A stretch of 64,000 nt of DNA from Diadema setosum (lineage: Eukaryota > Echinodermata > Echinoidea > Diadematoida > Diadematidae): NCBI GenBank assembly GCA_033980235.1, contig CM067072.1, positions 29,486,059 through 29,550,058 on the forward strand. Reading direction: 5' to 3'. Below are positions 11,561 through 24,400 of this stretch, one piece after another. Positions within the stretch are counted from its first letter, which is position 1, and every line of letters begins with the position of its first letter. Made by a program: the position numbers and the translations under genes. Under the pieces are notes generated by a model. The model did no database searches, was not told the origin of the DNA, and saw only the letters and a list, made by a program, of their open reading frames with translations.

Positions 11561-12412
11561 TGTTCATCATTCCAAAAGTTCGTTATTCCGACGGTTCGTT
11601 ATTCTGAAACACGCAAATTCCGTATACCTAGATGTTCGTTAATCCAAAAACGGATTCGTTCATTTTGAACATTTAACATATAATGCCAGTATTCCGAATG
11701 TTAACTATTCCGCGAATAAAGGGGCGTTAATTCGAAAATGAAAAACGAAAGGTTTCTCATTCCGACGGTTAGTTAATCCGATTAAAAAAAAAAATGTAGA
11801 GAAGGTGCATGCGTACTATAATGAACCGTTTGAATTGCGACCCTTATTACGTTTTCGGAATAACGAACTGTTTCATTTTCAGATTAAAGGGGAATTTTTC
11901 AGATTAAAGGGGAATTTACCCCAAATATACATGTGGATTGAGTGAATGCAGCAATATTAGAAGAATACATCAGTGAAAGTTTGAGGAAAATCGGATAATC
12001 CGTTGAAAAGTTATGCATTTTTGAAATTTGGTGGATCAGAAGACTACAGATCATGACATCACATGTGGACTATGATAATATAAAGAAAATATAAAGACAA
12101 TTCCACAAGTAACACATTCCCTGGACTTGTTACTGACATATTATGTCAGGAGTAATATTATTCCCCCTGCTTTCTAAAAGAGGTATAAGTCTAGTGCTCT
12201 TTCATTATGCTAGAAAAATGAAGAAAAAAATGTTTAATTTTCTTTGTATATAGCCACCATGCAGTCCATGTGTGATGTCATGATCCGTATCATAGTCTTC
12301 TAGTGATCCAGCGGTCTCATCACCAAAACTTCAAAAATTCATAACTTTTGAACGGATTGTCCGATTTTCGTACGGGTTACCCTTTAACTGTAATCTTAAT
12401 CCGGAATAACAA
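11561..12412. repeat. Foldback repeat of GTTCGTTATTCCGA units, interrupted
   Basis: Degenerate units of 'gttcgttattccga' and relatives fill 11561-11885. Inverted forms ('ggaataacgaac', 'ggaataacaaac') occur near 11868 and 12401. The block is split by the K1 MITE at 11908-12383, which implies that the MITE inserted later. Confidence 0.65.
11908..12383. mobile_element. Palindromic Kolobok-like MITE, family K1, copy 2
   Basis: A 476-bp element with TTAA at both sides (11904-11907 and 12384-12387), starting AGGGGAATTTACCCC and ending GGTTACCCT. Its arms match the other K1 copies. It is inserted into the foldback repeat around it. Confidence 0.8.
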
Positions 12413-13301
12413 ACCACATCATAGCATTCAAAATGTGCAATCCATGTTCTGATGTTTCACGTGTATTAAAATACAGATTGCTGTTTATCATTAATTTGTT
12501 GCTTAGTCAAGTTTCAAGGGAAACATTGGATTTAAGAGCATCATTTCTGTCGAAGATTACCCAAAGCAACTGAATATTTCTAGTGTAATGATAATAACGT
12601 TTATCCATCAAGTCATTAATCATTCACCGTCATCGTGCTGGAGGATATCAAAAACAGAATTAGATTTACGATATTAATACGCTGATTACGTTATATCGCT
12701 GATTCTTGAGAATATGGTATGAACATTTTGTATTTAATATTTTTTTTAATAAATAACATCAACCATACAGAGCCCAACATTTTAACGTGTTAAGGCATCA
12801 TTGTTGCATGGTAACAGCCGTGATAAGCATGACACGTTTGTATTATAATTTTGCATGTTTTGTTGATTTTGACTCAAAATAAAGTCTGTTTGCAGCAATT
12901 AATGATTCTATTAATTCGTCATCTTATTTTCTTAAATACGATCAATCTATAATTGTCACATACCTGCGGCAGTTGAAATGTTTTGCTCAATACACATGTA
13001 GTTGACTGAATATAGCGTACATGTTGTACATGGGCGATAGAGATTATTTTCATTCAGTGGTTCACTGAAAACATTGATGAAAATGTAAATAAAAAAAAAA
13101 AGATATTCCTGCAGTGGAAATATTCCTAAACGATTTCTGACTGTTCTAAGATAATTATGCTCTGTAAATTCACACCCTGCCTGTTTATGATCATTGATTT
13201 AAAAAAGAAGAAGAAATATGCAAATTGCAAAAAGCCCGTCTTGTGTATGTTTGTTAATGTGTTAACTTATACGTCGTCTTCTTTTTACTTGTGTAAACAT
13301 G

Positions 13302-13538
13302 TGAAGAGTTTTATTGCAAAATGAACTAAGCGCCACTTTTAAACATTTCAAAGTAAGTCCATCATCAGATAGGGCAAAATTAAACCGCTCTGTGACATAA
13401 CAAGGAATATTCTGGAAGTTATAATTAAATACATCCTGTATTTTCTTATTGTTTTCTTTGTTTTTAACAGTTTTAATCACCGTGAATATCTCAGATAACA
13501 AGAATTGAGTTAGCTCATTTTGCGATAAAACTCTTCAT
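13302..13538. mobile_element. Foldback MITE, family F (GAAGAGTTT ends), copy 1
   Basis: The ends are TGAAGAGTTTTATTGCAAAA and, inverted, TTTTGCGATAAAACTCTTCA. The interior resembles the copy at 27551-27813 closely enough that chance minus- and plus-strand translations share NKENNKK. This is a repeat, not a gene. Confidence 0.65.
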
Positions 13539-14234
13539 TGTTCATGGTGTTTGATATTTATTGCTGATGTAAACTATCACAATACATAATGAATATTATC
13601 CACTATAGAAATATTACGTTATTTTTTTTATTAAAAAAAATATGTTGCAGCCCTGAGCAGTTTTGAAGAGTATGCCTATTATTTTCTTCAACGTATGTGA
13701 TATTTTTAGTTGACGTATTTGCAACTAGTATCAAACCGCTTTGCCGTCCTCAACTACTGTGGGCAAAACTTTGATGAATTTGAACATCCAAATTATTTTG
13801 TAACATCTCAGAAAATAATCAACAGATTTCCAAGGGAGGAAGGTCCCAATGTAAATGTATCCCAGTTTCAACACACAGAAAGCAACAATATCCCTCTTTA
13901 TTAGCGTTAATGGCTATATAACTTTTAAATCTGAAAAAAAAAAATCGACGAAATAACAGTTTATTTTCTTATTTGACTTTCTTTCGTACAACGCTCAAGG
14001 ACCGTCGGCTATTACCAGATCCCAGCCTCAATAACAGAGAAGATTTATTAGTATGGGCGGAAACAAAAAAAAACAAAACAAAACAAAACAAAAATCAGGA
14101 AGAAAAGTCCTAATAAACAACTTTTTATGATAATTCAACTTATTTTTGCTAGTTCGTATCTTTTTAAACATGTTCTAAATGTCGTTAAACCCCAAAACAA
14201 AACAAAAGAACGTGACCATGCTAACAGTGTGACT

Positions 14235-14262
14235 TAGTGTCCCTGTATATACAGGGACACTA
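14235..14262. other. Perfect 28-bp palindrome
   Basis: The two half-sites are TAGTGTCCCTGTAT and its exact reverse complement, meeting with no spacer. It could extrude a cruciform. It may be a relic of two transposon ends or a dyad binding site. Confidence 0.8.
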
Positions 14263-15098
14263 GTGTGAATGACTGACAAGCGCCCTCTACCATTCAGGGT
14301 TGTATAATACTACTCAGTATTCTTTTCTTTTTTTTCATTCATTCATTAACTATATCATTATTTCATTCATTTTTCCATTTCCAGCAGAAATATTTTGTGT
14401 GGTAACCTAGTCCTCGATTCAACAATGATGAGGCCAGGTTTTTCCCTATAGGCCTTCCACACTTTCACGTCAAACGCTATCGTGTAATAGCAACAGTGGG
14501 AATACTCAATAATATCAAGAGAGATGAAAAGGTTTTCTGAACATTTTAATCATTATTATTATTATACTTATTGATTATAAGGGTACAAAAGACTGGGCAT
14601 GATGACTTGCACCCATGTTTAATGTTGGCATCTGTCTTTTTTTTTTTTTTTCGTCTTTTGTGCTGAAATAGAATGAGGGAGAACATGTATTATGTATCAA
14701 TGCATGGACATAATCTAGTTGTGCAACAAGCACTTTTTCTATCCTATATCGAGAGAAGCCTAAACAGTTAGCTTGGCTTACTAAAAGTAGATTCTGAAGC
14801 AAACGACGGTTGACTACACAGAAAGGCACTTTAGTAGGCAATGATATTTTATTAATAATTTAATTTCAAACTGATTAAATGTGGGAAAGATGCATCATTT
14901 GTATTTTCTTTTAATCTTTAAAGCTTGTACAGTGGAAATATCATAGGAAGGTCCATTTCATGGCACCAGAAAAGTTTTGTCTGTTATACAACTGTAATAG
15001 GCCTTGCATTGATAGCTGGCACAAAACAAAGAAATTATTTGATTGGGACCGGAGAGGATGGTATTTGAGTTCTTACTGCAGTAGCAATTGTAATCAAT

Positions 15099-15152
15099 TA
15101 TTGATATCTTAGCCATCTCAAAACCGATTTTTATCATACACTTTGAATTCCT
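15099..15152 (+). repeat. Fragment of K2 MITE
   Basis: About 50 bp around 'gatatcttagccatctcaaa' and 'ttatcatacactttgaattc' match the right arm of the K2 elements at 2354-2733 and 41977-42356. Confidence 0.5.
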
Positions 15153-15299
15153 AGGCACTGGTTGGGTGATTGACACTGGTCATGCTCCGCATCGTCGAGT
15201 ACACTCATATAGGCCTACCGGAAGGTCCCCCCCCCCCCCTCCCCCCGGCCCCCCCCCCCCAACAATATTTTACTTCTCGTTTTCTTATGCAAGCTTGCT

Positions 15300-15533
15300 A
15301 AGCTTTATCTTGAGTGAAAAGACTCATTTGCGACGCGCACGCATGAGTTCCGCTTACGCTTCCCTGCATGCCCTTTGATTACTACACTACAATGTAAGCT
15401 TTTCGAGCTAGCTGCGCTTCCTGCATGCTATGCCGCTGCGCACATTGTGGCTGCACACGCGAATGTTTATTTTCGAGAGGGTCATCAGTGTGGAAAATCG
15501 AGATCTGGAGGTGAACAAAATGATAAAATAAAG
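15300..15533 (+). other. Possible non-coding first exon of the TUT gene
   Basis: The stretch has locally higher GC and CpG and ends in AAAG followed by a consensus donor gtaaga at 15534. The first coding exon of the TUT gene is preceded by an acceptor-like sequence at 17521-17535, so an upstream leader exon is expected. This is only one candidate; there is no direct evidence of transcription. Confidence 0.25.
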
Positions 15534-15965
15534 GTAAGACAGTTACGAGTGACTTTGATATTTGCAGAGACAGATGAGCTTGATTATTATCACTTAGATG
15601 ATAGATAATGTCTTGTAATTAGAACTCGTTTAACAGATGAGTGAGCAAGGCGATGAGATATTTTTTTTTTTCTCTCTTAGAATGCTAACTTTAAAACCAG
15701 CTCGTTTGTAAATGGGTGGGACTACACACAATTTGTGACGCTTACGTTTCCCAGTGAAAAGCACGTTCTTTACGTAATTAGTGCTAGATCTACTATGAGT
15801 CATTGTAATTAGTATTGCCTATTAGCGTCAGTAGAAATATATTTTGTAGTGTGCATTCCAACAGCAGGTATTTGTCGCTGAAGAAAGTCAATTTTCAAAC
15901 CCAATTTACATGGGCATCACGCCATCAAAAGCGGAGCTGCACACGCACACGATAGCCCATTCATT

Positions 15966-16791
15966 ACCTCCGCCAAGGGAGGAGGGATATTATGTTTTCG
16001 TATCCGTTGCAGCGTTGGTTTGTGTGTGTGTTCGTTAGTTAGTTAGTTTGTCTGTGTGCAAAATAACTCAAAAAGTAGTGAACAGATTGGGATGAAACTT
16101 GCAGGAAAGGTTGAGAATGACACAAGTACCAAACGATTAACTTTTGGTAGTGATCTGAGAATTTTGGGGGAATTTATGCTGTAGATCTATACAACGTACG
16201 CCGAATATTTCGCGAGGTTTTTATTTTCGCGAATTTCGCGAGTCGGCTGCTATTCGCGAAATTAAAAACATGTGATAATATTGACTCTAATTCCGATGTA
16301 TATGAATGTGACGTACGTGTTAACATTTTTCCATTTAGTACACGACTCTACGATCGCGAATTTAACCACTCGCAAAATTGTCGGGAAGTCTTGATTCGTA
16401 AAAATTTAGACTCGCGAAATATATGGCGTATACAGTATGAAGGATTTTTTATATTTTGGCAGGTACATGTAGGGTCAATGAACTTGGGAGTTCAGGCTGC
16501 ACGTATTTGAGGTTTGTATGCGCACACTAAAGTACGTTACTACATATGTACATGCTCTAGTTTCTGCTAGGGTGAGGCGCGCCGTGCAGCCGAGGGTTTA
16601 TGACGTAACAATTAAAGGCTTCTATATTGGGAAATCGGGCGACTTTCAGCACACTATAAACACTTTCAGCATGCTATAAGTACGTAGGCCTATGGGTGGA
16701 AATCACTGATATCTCTATGGAAGAACAAGATCAGTGATTGAAATGAGCTGCATGCTTGGCGGAGGTCTGCGCTCTCAGAGTGCTTCTCTAG
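15966..16791 (+). mobile_element. Helentron/HINE-like element, family H-a, copy 1 (interrupted)
   Basis: The 5' sub-terminal repeat ACCTCCGCCAAG (15966) is repeated inverted as CTTGGCGGAGGT near the 3' end. It is followed by the hairpin GCGCTCTCAGAGTGC and a terminal CTAG before T. A short GTTT/GTTA simple repeat follows the 5' end. These are the hallmarks of Helentron-related non-autonomous elements. The copy matches 32538-33058 but is interrupted by a 257-bp insert at 16179-16435. Confidence 0.75.
16179..16435. mobile_element. CTGTA-end MITE nested in the Helentron-like element
   Basis: A 257-bp insert with ends CTGTAGATC...CGCGAG and CTCGCGAAATATATGGCGTATACAG, forming imperfect terminal inverted repeats rich in 'tttcgcga'. 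It is flanked by TATG at both sides. The uninterrupted sister copy at 32538-33058 has a single TATG at this point, so the 4-bp duplication is directly visible. Confidence 0.8.
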
Positions 16792-17546
16792 TTTATGATT
16801 CTATTGACTATTGTTCATTGATTGGTCTGACCTGTCTGTCGGACCAGTAGGTACGGTACCCAGTTTTTCCATGTTTTACTAGTCCCGTCTTGGAAAAAGT
16901 TACTTGGAAAAGTCAGGAGGGACTGTCAGACCACAGCTTTAAGCTTTAAGTTGTTGTGGTTACAGTGTAGACTGTTATAGATTAACTTTTTAGAACGAGA
17001 ATTCGAAGAAACTTAAGCGAGTGTATTGTTATACATCAGGGACCTGGCTCAGGCCCTTTAAATTGAGTTGCTTGCAGCAGGGATTAGGAAAATAATGTAG
17101 TATAGTTTTACCAGTTTACTGTTTAAGTCTTATTTCCTTTACTTGTGGTAACCATATTGTACTCCAATTATGTTAGTGTTGACTGTTGTGCTGAGGTAAA
17201 GTGTGGCCATGACTGTGATTAACAAGTGTGAACTGGTTTGGGAGAACCTACTGTACAATGGCATGCATCCTAGGCCCTACTTCACAAGAGTCTGCTTTGA
17301 TTTTGGATTGTAGTTACATCACCCATCATCAGTTTCCCTACCATAAACTCTAGTTCATTAGTCTTAATTTTCAGTGAGCATACTTGCAAGGTATAGGAAT
17401 AATGCATATGATATGGCTGAGTTATATATTTGACAAGTACAAGAAAATATTTTGGTGATGTTGACATGTAAGACAATTTTGCAAGTGGTTGAATATGAGA
17501 TAGAGAACCTCCAACGTCTTCTTTCTCTTGAGCAGCTGGTACTGAC

Positions 17547-18458
17547 ATGGAAAACAAAGACCCCAGCCCCTCTCAAGGGGCACACCCATCTGAATTATCC
17601 AGTGCAGCACAGGTGTCGGGGAACAGAACGTCTCCACCAAGCCAGCCAGTGCCAGGAAACACGAGAGAGAATATGCCATCATCCAATGGGGGCAAAGTAC
17701 CAGCCCCAGATTCACGACCTCAAGCTGGAGCTGACGTCATTGGGTCAAAGGAGGCGGAAGCAGAGAGCGCAAAGAAGAGGCCCAAGAAGAAAGAGAAGCT
17801 GCCAAAAGATCAGAGGGATAACAACCCCCAAAAGAAGGCTCAGGCGAGTACCTGTGAAGAAAGTAACTCGAACCAAGCGGAACCATTCAGGCCTGCAGCA
17901 GACCAAATGGTAAAGGAGACAGCGGGTGCCACAGACAGTAGGCATGCTTCTGCAAACACCAGGAAGACCTCTGCCAAGAAAATGCAGAGGAACCATGCTG
18001 TGAAGCTCGCAAATGCAGAAAAGAGCGAAGAGCGCAGGAGAGCTCAAGGCGGTGTGAATGTTCAGGAGCAGTCCTCCAAAAATGATAGTAGTGAGAATGT
18101 CCCCATTGAACATGCAGAAAAATTGGCCAGGACTCCTCAGCCGCAAGTGACCAATACAAACAAGAGGAAGGGCGTAGAGAGGAAACTACCCAAGAAGCTG
18201 GTTAACACCAACTTGCGGACGGAAGAAAAGGCAGTGCCGACACCATCGACGGCTCATCGCAGAGAGGGCTGGCGTGATCTGAAAGAGAAAGGTGAGAAAA
18301 AGGAACAGGAAGAAAGGTGCAGGCAGGCAGATCCGGTGGTACCGAAGATTCTCTCGACCCCAGAGCATGAGCGTAGCAGTGAGGAGAAGCATGGCCACAA
18401 ATCCTTCGCAGAACAGGAGGCTGAACTGGAGAAGACCTACATATTCAGACTTTCGAAG
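17547..18458 (+). CDS. TUT4/TUT7: TUT coding exon 1: disordered N-terminus
   Basis: 304 codons starting MENKDPSPSQ, rich in Lys, Glu, Ser, Pro and Gln, with no fold recognised. An acceptor-like 'cttgagcag' lies at 17527-17535, so the 5' UTR is probably spliced. The donor is gtacgt. The frame stays open past the donor to 18536, which is intron sequence. Confidence 0.85.
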
Positions 18459-21400
18459 GTACGTGTGATGGACTATTCTGAGCGGTACAATGTATTTGAC
18501 AGTTTGTGTGTAATTTTGTTACAAACTGCCTTTTGAAAGGTTTGTTATGTTCTTTACATCAGATTTTATATTTATTCATTCTATTAAACCAGCTTGTGTT
18601 GGATGTTTGCAATGTATGGAATGTAGGATCTTAGAATTTAATCAGATCAAATTCAATGTTCTTCCTCATTTGTTTAGATTTTCCCCAGTTACAGATCATA
18701 GCAAGTATAAGGTATGATAATTTGAGGGATTGCAATTAACTGGGTATGGCTGTCACCACAGGGAGCAGAAAATTATTTTGTTGTCATGGTACTGTCTTGC
18801 TCTGAGTCTCTATTTGGCTTTTACAGTAATGTAAGAAGCCAGGGAGCAGTCATACTTTGAAAATGATCAACGGAAGTAGAACCAGAAATACTGAAGTGAT
18901 AGAATGAGAAAATGGAGTTTGTAGGAATAGAGTTGACTAAAAAAAAAAAATGATACATTTCTTGCTGCACTGTCGGTACTACATTGTAAGTGTTAGCATT
19001 TCCAGGTGTTAAAGTAGGTGCACAACAATTCCTAACAATTGCCCTATTTGGACAGCATGCCATCACACAAAATCATTTCGTGAGGGGCTCTAATGTTTAG
19101 ATGTGCATAATTATATCTTTGCTACCCTGAATTGCTTTCAGTGAGAACGTGGCCACGATTCACCTGTTTGCTAATAACAGAATATTATTTTTGTCCGTGT
19201 ATTGTATCCCTCTTCTTCCACAGAAAAGCATAAAATTCCCACGTGCCCAGTATTACTGCAGACTGTGCAACTATCACATTGACACTGTGCCGCTCTGCTG
19301 GACGCACATTGACCAATCAAGACACAACAGACTGGCAAAGGTACATACAAGTTTCAGTCCACCCATTGTTTGTCACTCATTGTTGCAGTCACAAGAAGTC
19401 TGTCTCATCAAATGCACAAGAAATCCATCACTATGGTTATCTCTTGATCTGTTCTTTATACTAGTGGGTAGGGGTAATTTAAAAGTTATTGTCAGGCAAA
19501 ATAGCTACCTGATAATGTCAAATTGCTCTGCTTTACTGTCAGATTTTAAAGACACCCCTTCCCATAAACAAGAATAAGAATACATGAATAATAGAAATAG
19601 AATAGAAATATAAGTAAGATAAATGTAAACAAAAAATAGTTCTATTGCTAATTTTGCTAAAGATAAAGGTGTGATAGGTGAATGTACAGTTTAATATCAT
19701 ATGAGTTTAATACTTTTGATTGGATAAGTCTAATTGATAAGAAATGTAATTATACAATCAATTATAAAGTTGGTAGCTCTTAAAGCTCTTTGTGCAGATC
19801 TTCACATAATTATCTGTCATCTATTTGTGGAATAGTAATTGAGTTATGAGATATGACATTCAATGAATTGTCCAGCCAGGCACTGTGCAAATGTGAGCGT
19901 GACGTCTTTGTAGCTGTTGTGGCATTTCACGAGATGCACCATGTTTTGCGTAGATGTTTTATTGTAAGCTTCAACTGCATATGTAATATGCCATTATGAG
20001 ATGTTTGCAAATTATGATTTTGTGGTTCTCTGCCGATGTTTTCCAGGCCAAAGAGTCCGAGAACTTCTTTAAGAACCTCCCGCCACCGTCCAAAGCACAC
20101 GCCCAAGCCCTGACCGAGCTGCTACAGAGAGTGGAGGAGGAGCACAGCCTGACAGGAAGTGAGATGAACGTGCGACTTGGGATTGCGAGGAGAATGGAGA
20201 GTAACCTTCAAAGTTATTTGCCAGGTAATTGATGAGGATGCCATTTCATTCTTTAGCTTGTCTTCTTTAATTCATTGCAACTTACAGAAAACAAAACAAA
20301 AATAAAAACTACCAAGTTGTTCGGAGAAGAATTTTTTGCAGAACAGCGTTGGTGGAATTGTAAACAGCGTGAGATAGCCTTCCTGGAATAATCCCATGGC
20401 AAGCGCGTCATGGTTGTCGCAATCAAAACGGTACCTGAATCATGTTGAATAAGGTCATGTACACTCGAGAGATGTACCTGGTATAGAGATGTGGAATTGG
20501 GCAAAGTCTTGTACCTGATACTGTGTGGTCACTACATTAGATTACATCAAGGAAATTCTGCTAATACAGATGTCAGAATTGCCTGCAGAATTTTTATGAT
20601 AGTTCCAAGGATGCAACTAATATGGAACATAGAAGATTGTGCTGTTGATGTGTGAGATTGCAGGAGACAAATTTTCAAGATCAGTATTGTTGGGGAACAT
20701 ACAAACATCATCAATAAATTAGGTAAATGAAAGAAAAAAATATTTACATATTGCATTACTGTATACTCTCTTTATAAGATGTAATTTGTGGGTCGATAAA
20801 ATTTTGCTATAATTCAAAAGTCCAGAAACTTCTAGTCTTTTATTGAAATCATGATACATATTCCTGCTGCGGTCACAAACATTCCTTGAAAAATGCTGGC
20901 ATGTGAAAAACTTGTTTCCTTCTTTGACCAACTTACACACAGAATGTCGGGTCAAGCTCTACGGATCATCTCTGAGCAGTTTTGGTTTCCATGACAGCGA
21001 TGTCAACCTGGACGTTGAGGCCCCGAATGAGAAGCTGGCCTCCAAGGTTCTTGTAGCAGTCAGCCAGGCCATTGCAGCCAGAGGTGGGTTTTTTAATAAA
21101 ATGGAGATGGTAAGCTCCTTTTCCTGATAAAACTTTGATTCTCAATTGTTGTGTTTATAGAGTATTTGGTTGCATAATACTGGGGGGGGGGGGGGGTATG
21201 TGGTGAAAGAGAAGAAGTCTAATTTTTTTATTTTCGACACTGCTAACTCCATGGACATGTCCAATATTCATTTAGATAGATTTCATGCTCCCTCTGATAC
21301 TAGCACTTGTTTGGTGGATGCAATGGTCAAGAAATAAAAAATGTGTCTCTAACACAAGCCCACCAATTGCTCTACCAAGTTCTCAAATAAGCTACCAAAC

Positions 21401-24400
21401 TTGGAAAGGCATATTTGCATTGCATCATCGCAAGCTGGAAATTTGTAGCGATATTGCCAAGCTGCATGGATGAAGTCACAAATTTTTTTCCTTTAATCAT
21501 TAAAAGACAAGTTCACCTTCATAAACATAAGGATTGAGAGAATGCAGCAATATTAGTAGAACACATCAGTGAAAGTTTGAGGAAAATTGGACCATCGATG
21601 CAAAAGTTATGAATTTTAAAAAATTTTTGTGTGTTGGAACCGCTGGATGAGGAGACTGCTAAGGCTCGTGATGTCATATGAGTACAACAGTATAAAGAAA
21701 ATGTAAAGAAAATTCAACATATTTTCACTTTTTTCACATAATAAAAGAGCACTTGACTTCCTTCTTTCTAAAGGCAATGGGAATAATATTACCCATAACA
21801 TGTATGTCAGTAACGAGTCAAGGGAATATGTACTTTTTTCAAAAGATGAAATTTTGTGAAATTCTCTTTATATTTTCCTTATATTGTTTTACGCATGTGA
21901 CATCATACACTGCAGTAGTCTTCTCATCCAGTGGTGACTGCACAAAAACTTCAAAAATTCATAACTTTTGAACGGATAGTCCGATTTTCCTCAAACTTCC
22001 AAAGATGTGTTCTACTAATATTGCTACATTCTCTCAATCCTTATGTTAATGAAGGTGAACTTGTCCTTTAAAGACTCGGTAGCGTGGAGAAGCATGGGTG
22101 GCCTGATTGAATCAATTTACATACGCTGTGCAACGGAGTACATGCCAAACTGCGTATAGCACCCGTCAGCGAATATGTGCATCAAAGCGTACGCTTATCA
22201 GTAGCAGTCGCTTCCAGTCAAGATTCTCTGGCTGTGCATGTACTTACGTGGAGATCAGTGAGAAAGCTGTTCAGAATTTGTTCTGGGGATTCTCTGATAC
22301 AGTTGAACCTCTCGTATCCGGACAAGTCGGGACCGGGGCTCATCCGGATAAGGGATTTGCCCGGATACGGGAGACTCAATGCTTTATACATGTACATACA
22401 TACACATGTACTGATGTAGCCTATTGTAGTACCACATGTAGTAATGTGTATACTGCAACCTTTTCATTGTTACATTTGGGGATGTTTGGGGATGTTAAAA
22501 TGTCTGAGGGTAAGCAATTTGGAAGGAAATTTGATGTAATGTATGTTAATCATGTTGGAAGTAATATGTAATTCATGTGTGTTTGTGTAGGAGTTCTCAA
22601 GCAGTTGGGCAAAATCACGGCGAGATTGCGTCCGGATAATAGAGAGATCCGGATAAAGGGAGGCCGGATAATAGAGGTTCAACTGTATATCCGAACCGGG
22701 CCAGCCATCTCACTCGTGGATCTTTTGAATGGATGTTTTGGCGAGTTCTCTCTCTTTGAAGAATCTGTAGAAAAATCAAGAGTTATCTATGCCTGATATA
22801 GTGTGTTTGCTAACGTGCACTCTTTCTCTTTGTCATTTGCAGTTGACAAAGACGTCACCGACTTTGAGCCTGACTTTGAGGGGAAACATCCTTGCGTACG
22901 ATTTAGGGACAAGAAAACGTGAGTCTTCTTTATTCTTCTCTGACCTCCAAGTGCAAGATGATATCTGTTTGATTCTCACATAATGCAGATGAGCAAGACA
23001 TATCCACACATCCTTTATATCCACAAAACTGTAGAACAAGACTTCATGCTCTGTTTTGCTTGCGTCAAGTACTCAAGTTTCTGTACAGTTTTATGCGTGG
23101 AAGTCATGAGCAGAATAACATAGTTGCATTGTATGATTTGCTATGGATCTAAAATGGAAGTGTCATTGTTTCTGACAATACCTATGAACAATGATTTGTC
23201 AGGGTACACGTAGGTGGTGAGAATATGAATAATGCCAAGTTGTAGAGTAGGTATGGAAGGTGATGAGGTATGTTGGTCGGGAGGGAGTGCATGGAAAGCG
23301 TAATAATGTATGACTGAGTCAAGTGTGGGACAACAGCAGCATGGCCAAAGAGGGCAATGGTGAATTGAAATTGTGAGCTCTTGGAATGGTGCATTCTCAA
23401 TCTATGCAGAAAAGGCATGAAGTATGATACTTCTTTCGTTTTTGTGAGGGTATTCAGAAAATTTTGACAGCACAAAAGCATCGCCTGTCAGAAATGACGA
23501 CAATAGTTGTATCAGCAGTGGATGAATATGTCTCATGGGAGAACAATTGAAAAAAAAATGTAAATATGTAAGTACTCGAAACTGGGGAAAAAGAAACTGA
23601 TTGAATTTGGAAAAAAAGAAAGAAATGAAATAATTACTGATACTTTAAAAGCTTTGTTTAGAATGTCCAATGTGCTGCAGCATGTTCCCCTGCAATGGGT
23701 TTTGGGTATGCTGTTAAATGGCTTATCACATGATTTGGAATTGGAAGTAGATATTAGAGCAATAAAATTCCTGTTATTTGCTGTTGGAATTCTTCTGAAC
23801 TGTTCAAATCAATGGCCTCTCTTTGTTCAATATTAGGGAAACCCATCCCTAATGGCTTCCTGTGTACAATCCAGTGGTTTATATGAATTGTGAAAAAAAA
23901 AAAATCATTATGAATCATCCCCTTGGGAAAACATTATGAACAATCATGATCTATTAAACTAATGGGGAAAATGACTGGGAGGGAAGTGAGTCAACAGCTG
24001 AAGATAAACCACTGCATTTTAGTGCTTCTGTGAAAACAAGGAAATTGCGTAGATTATGGATTAAAAAACACACAAAAAAAAACCCACAAAAAACCACACA
24101 CACTCACAAAGAAGTTAAAGGGACATTCCAGACGATTTTCATAGTTTTACATCGTGTAGTACCTAAATTGACAACTCCATGTATAGATTTGTGGAATTTA
24201 TTGTGGTTTTTGATCAGAGAAACAATACTTCGAAAAACCTTAAACAAATTACACTGAATAAGGATGATGACATATGAGGTTCACATATTTCAGAAATGTA
24301 GCAGTGTAATTCTATTGCAATACCGCTTGCTTGTGGGTTCACCTGTGTATAATCTATGCATGCCTTCTTCTTTTGTTCTGCTTCCTTGAGCCCTAACTCA

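Larger units (their letters stand above)
10700..17535. other. Intergenic and leader region between the two divergent genes
   Basis: About 6.8 kb separate the two start codons, so both promoters must be here, but no core promoter motif can be assigned. It contains a GTTCGTTATTCCGA foldback repeat split by a K1 MITE (11561-12412), a foldback at 13302-13538, a 28-bp palindrome at 14235-14262, a K2 fragment at 15099-15152, homopolymer C at 15227-15260, and a Helentron-like element (15966-16791) with its own insertion. Confidence 0.6.
21084..22842 (+). other. TUT intron 4
   Basis: It contains a poly-G run (21182-21196), a K1 MITE (21504-22067) and a pogo/Tigger-like MITE (22300-22685). Confidence 0.7.

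Noticed and set aside
15166..15608. Short open frames with a poly-Pro stretch
   Set aside because: The prolines come from a poly-C run. No homology was recognised; the region is kept only as a possible TUT leader exon.
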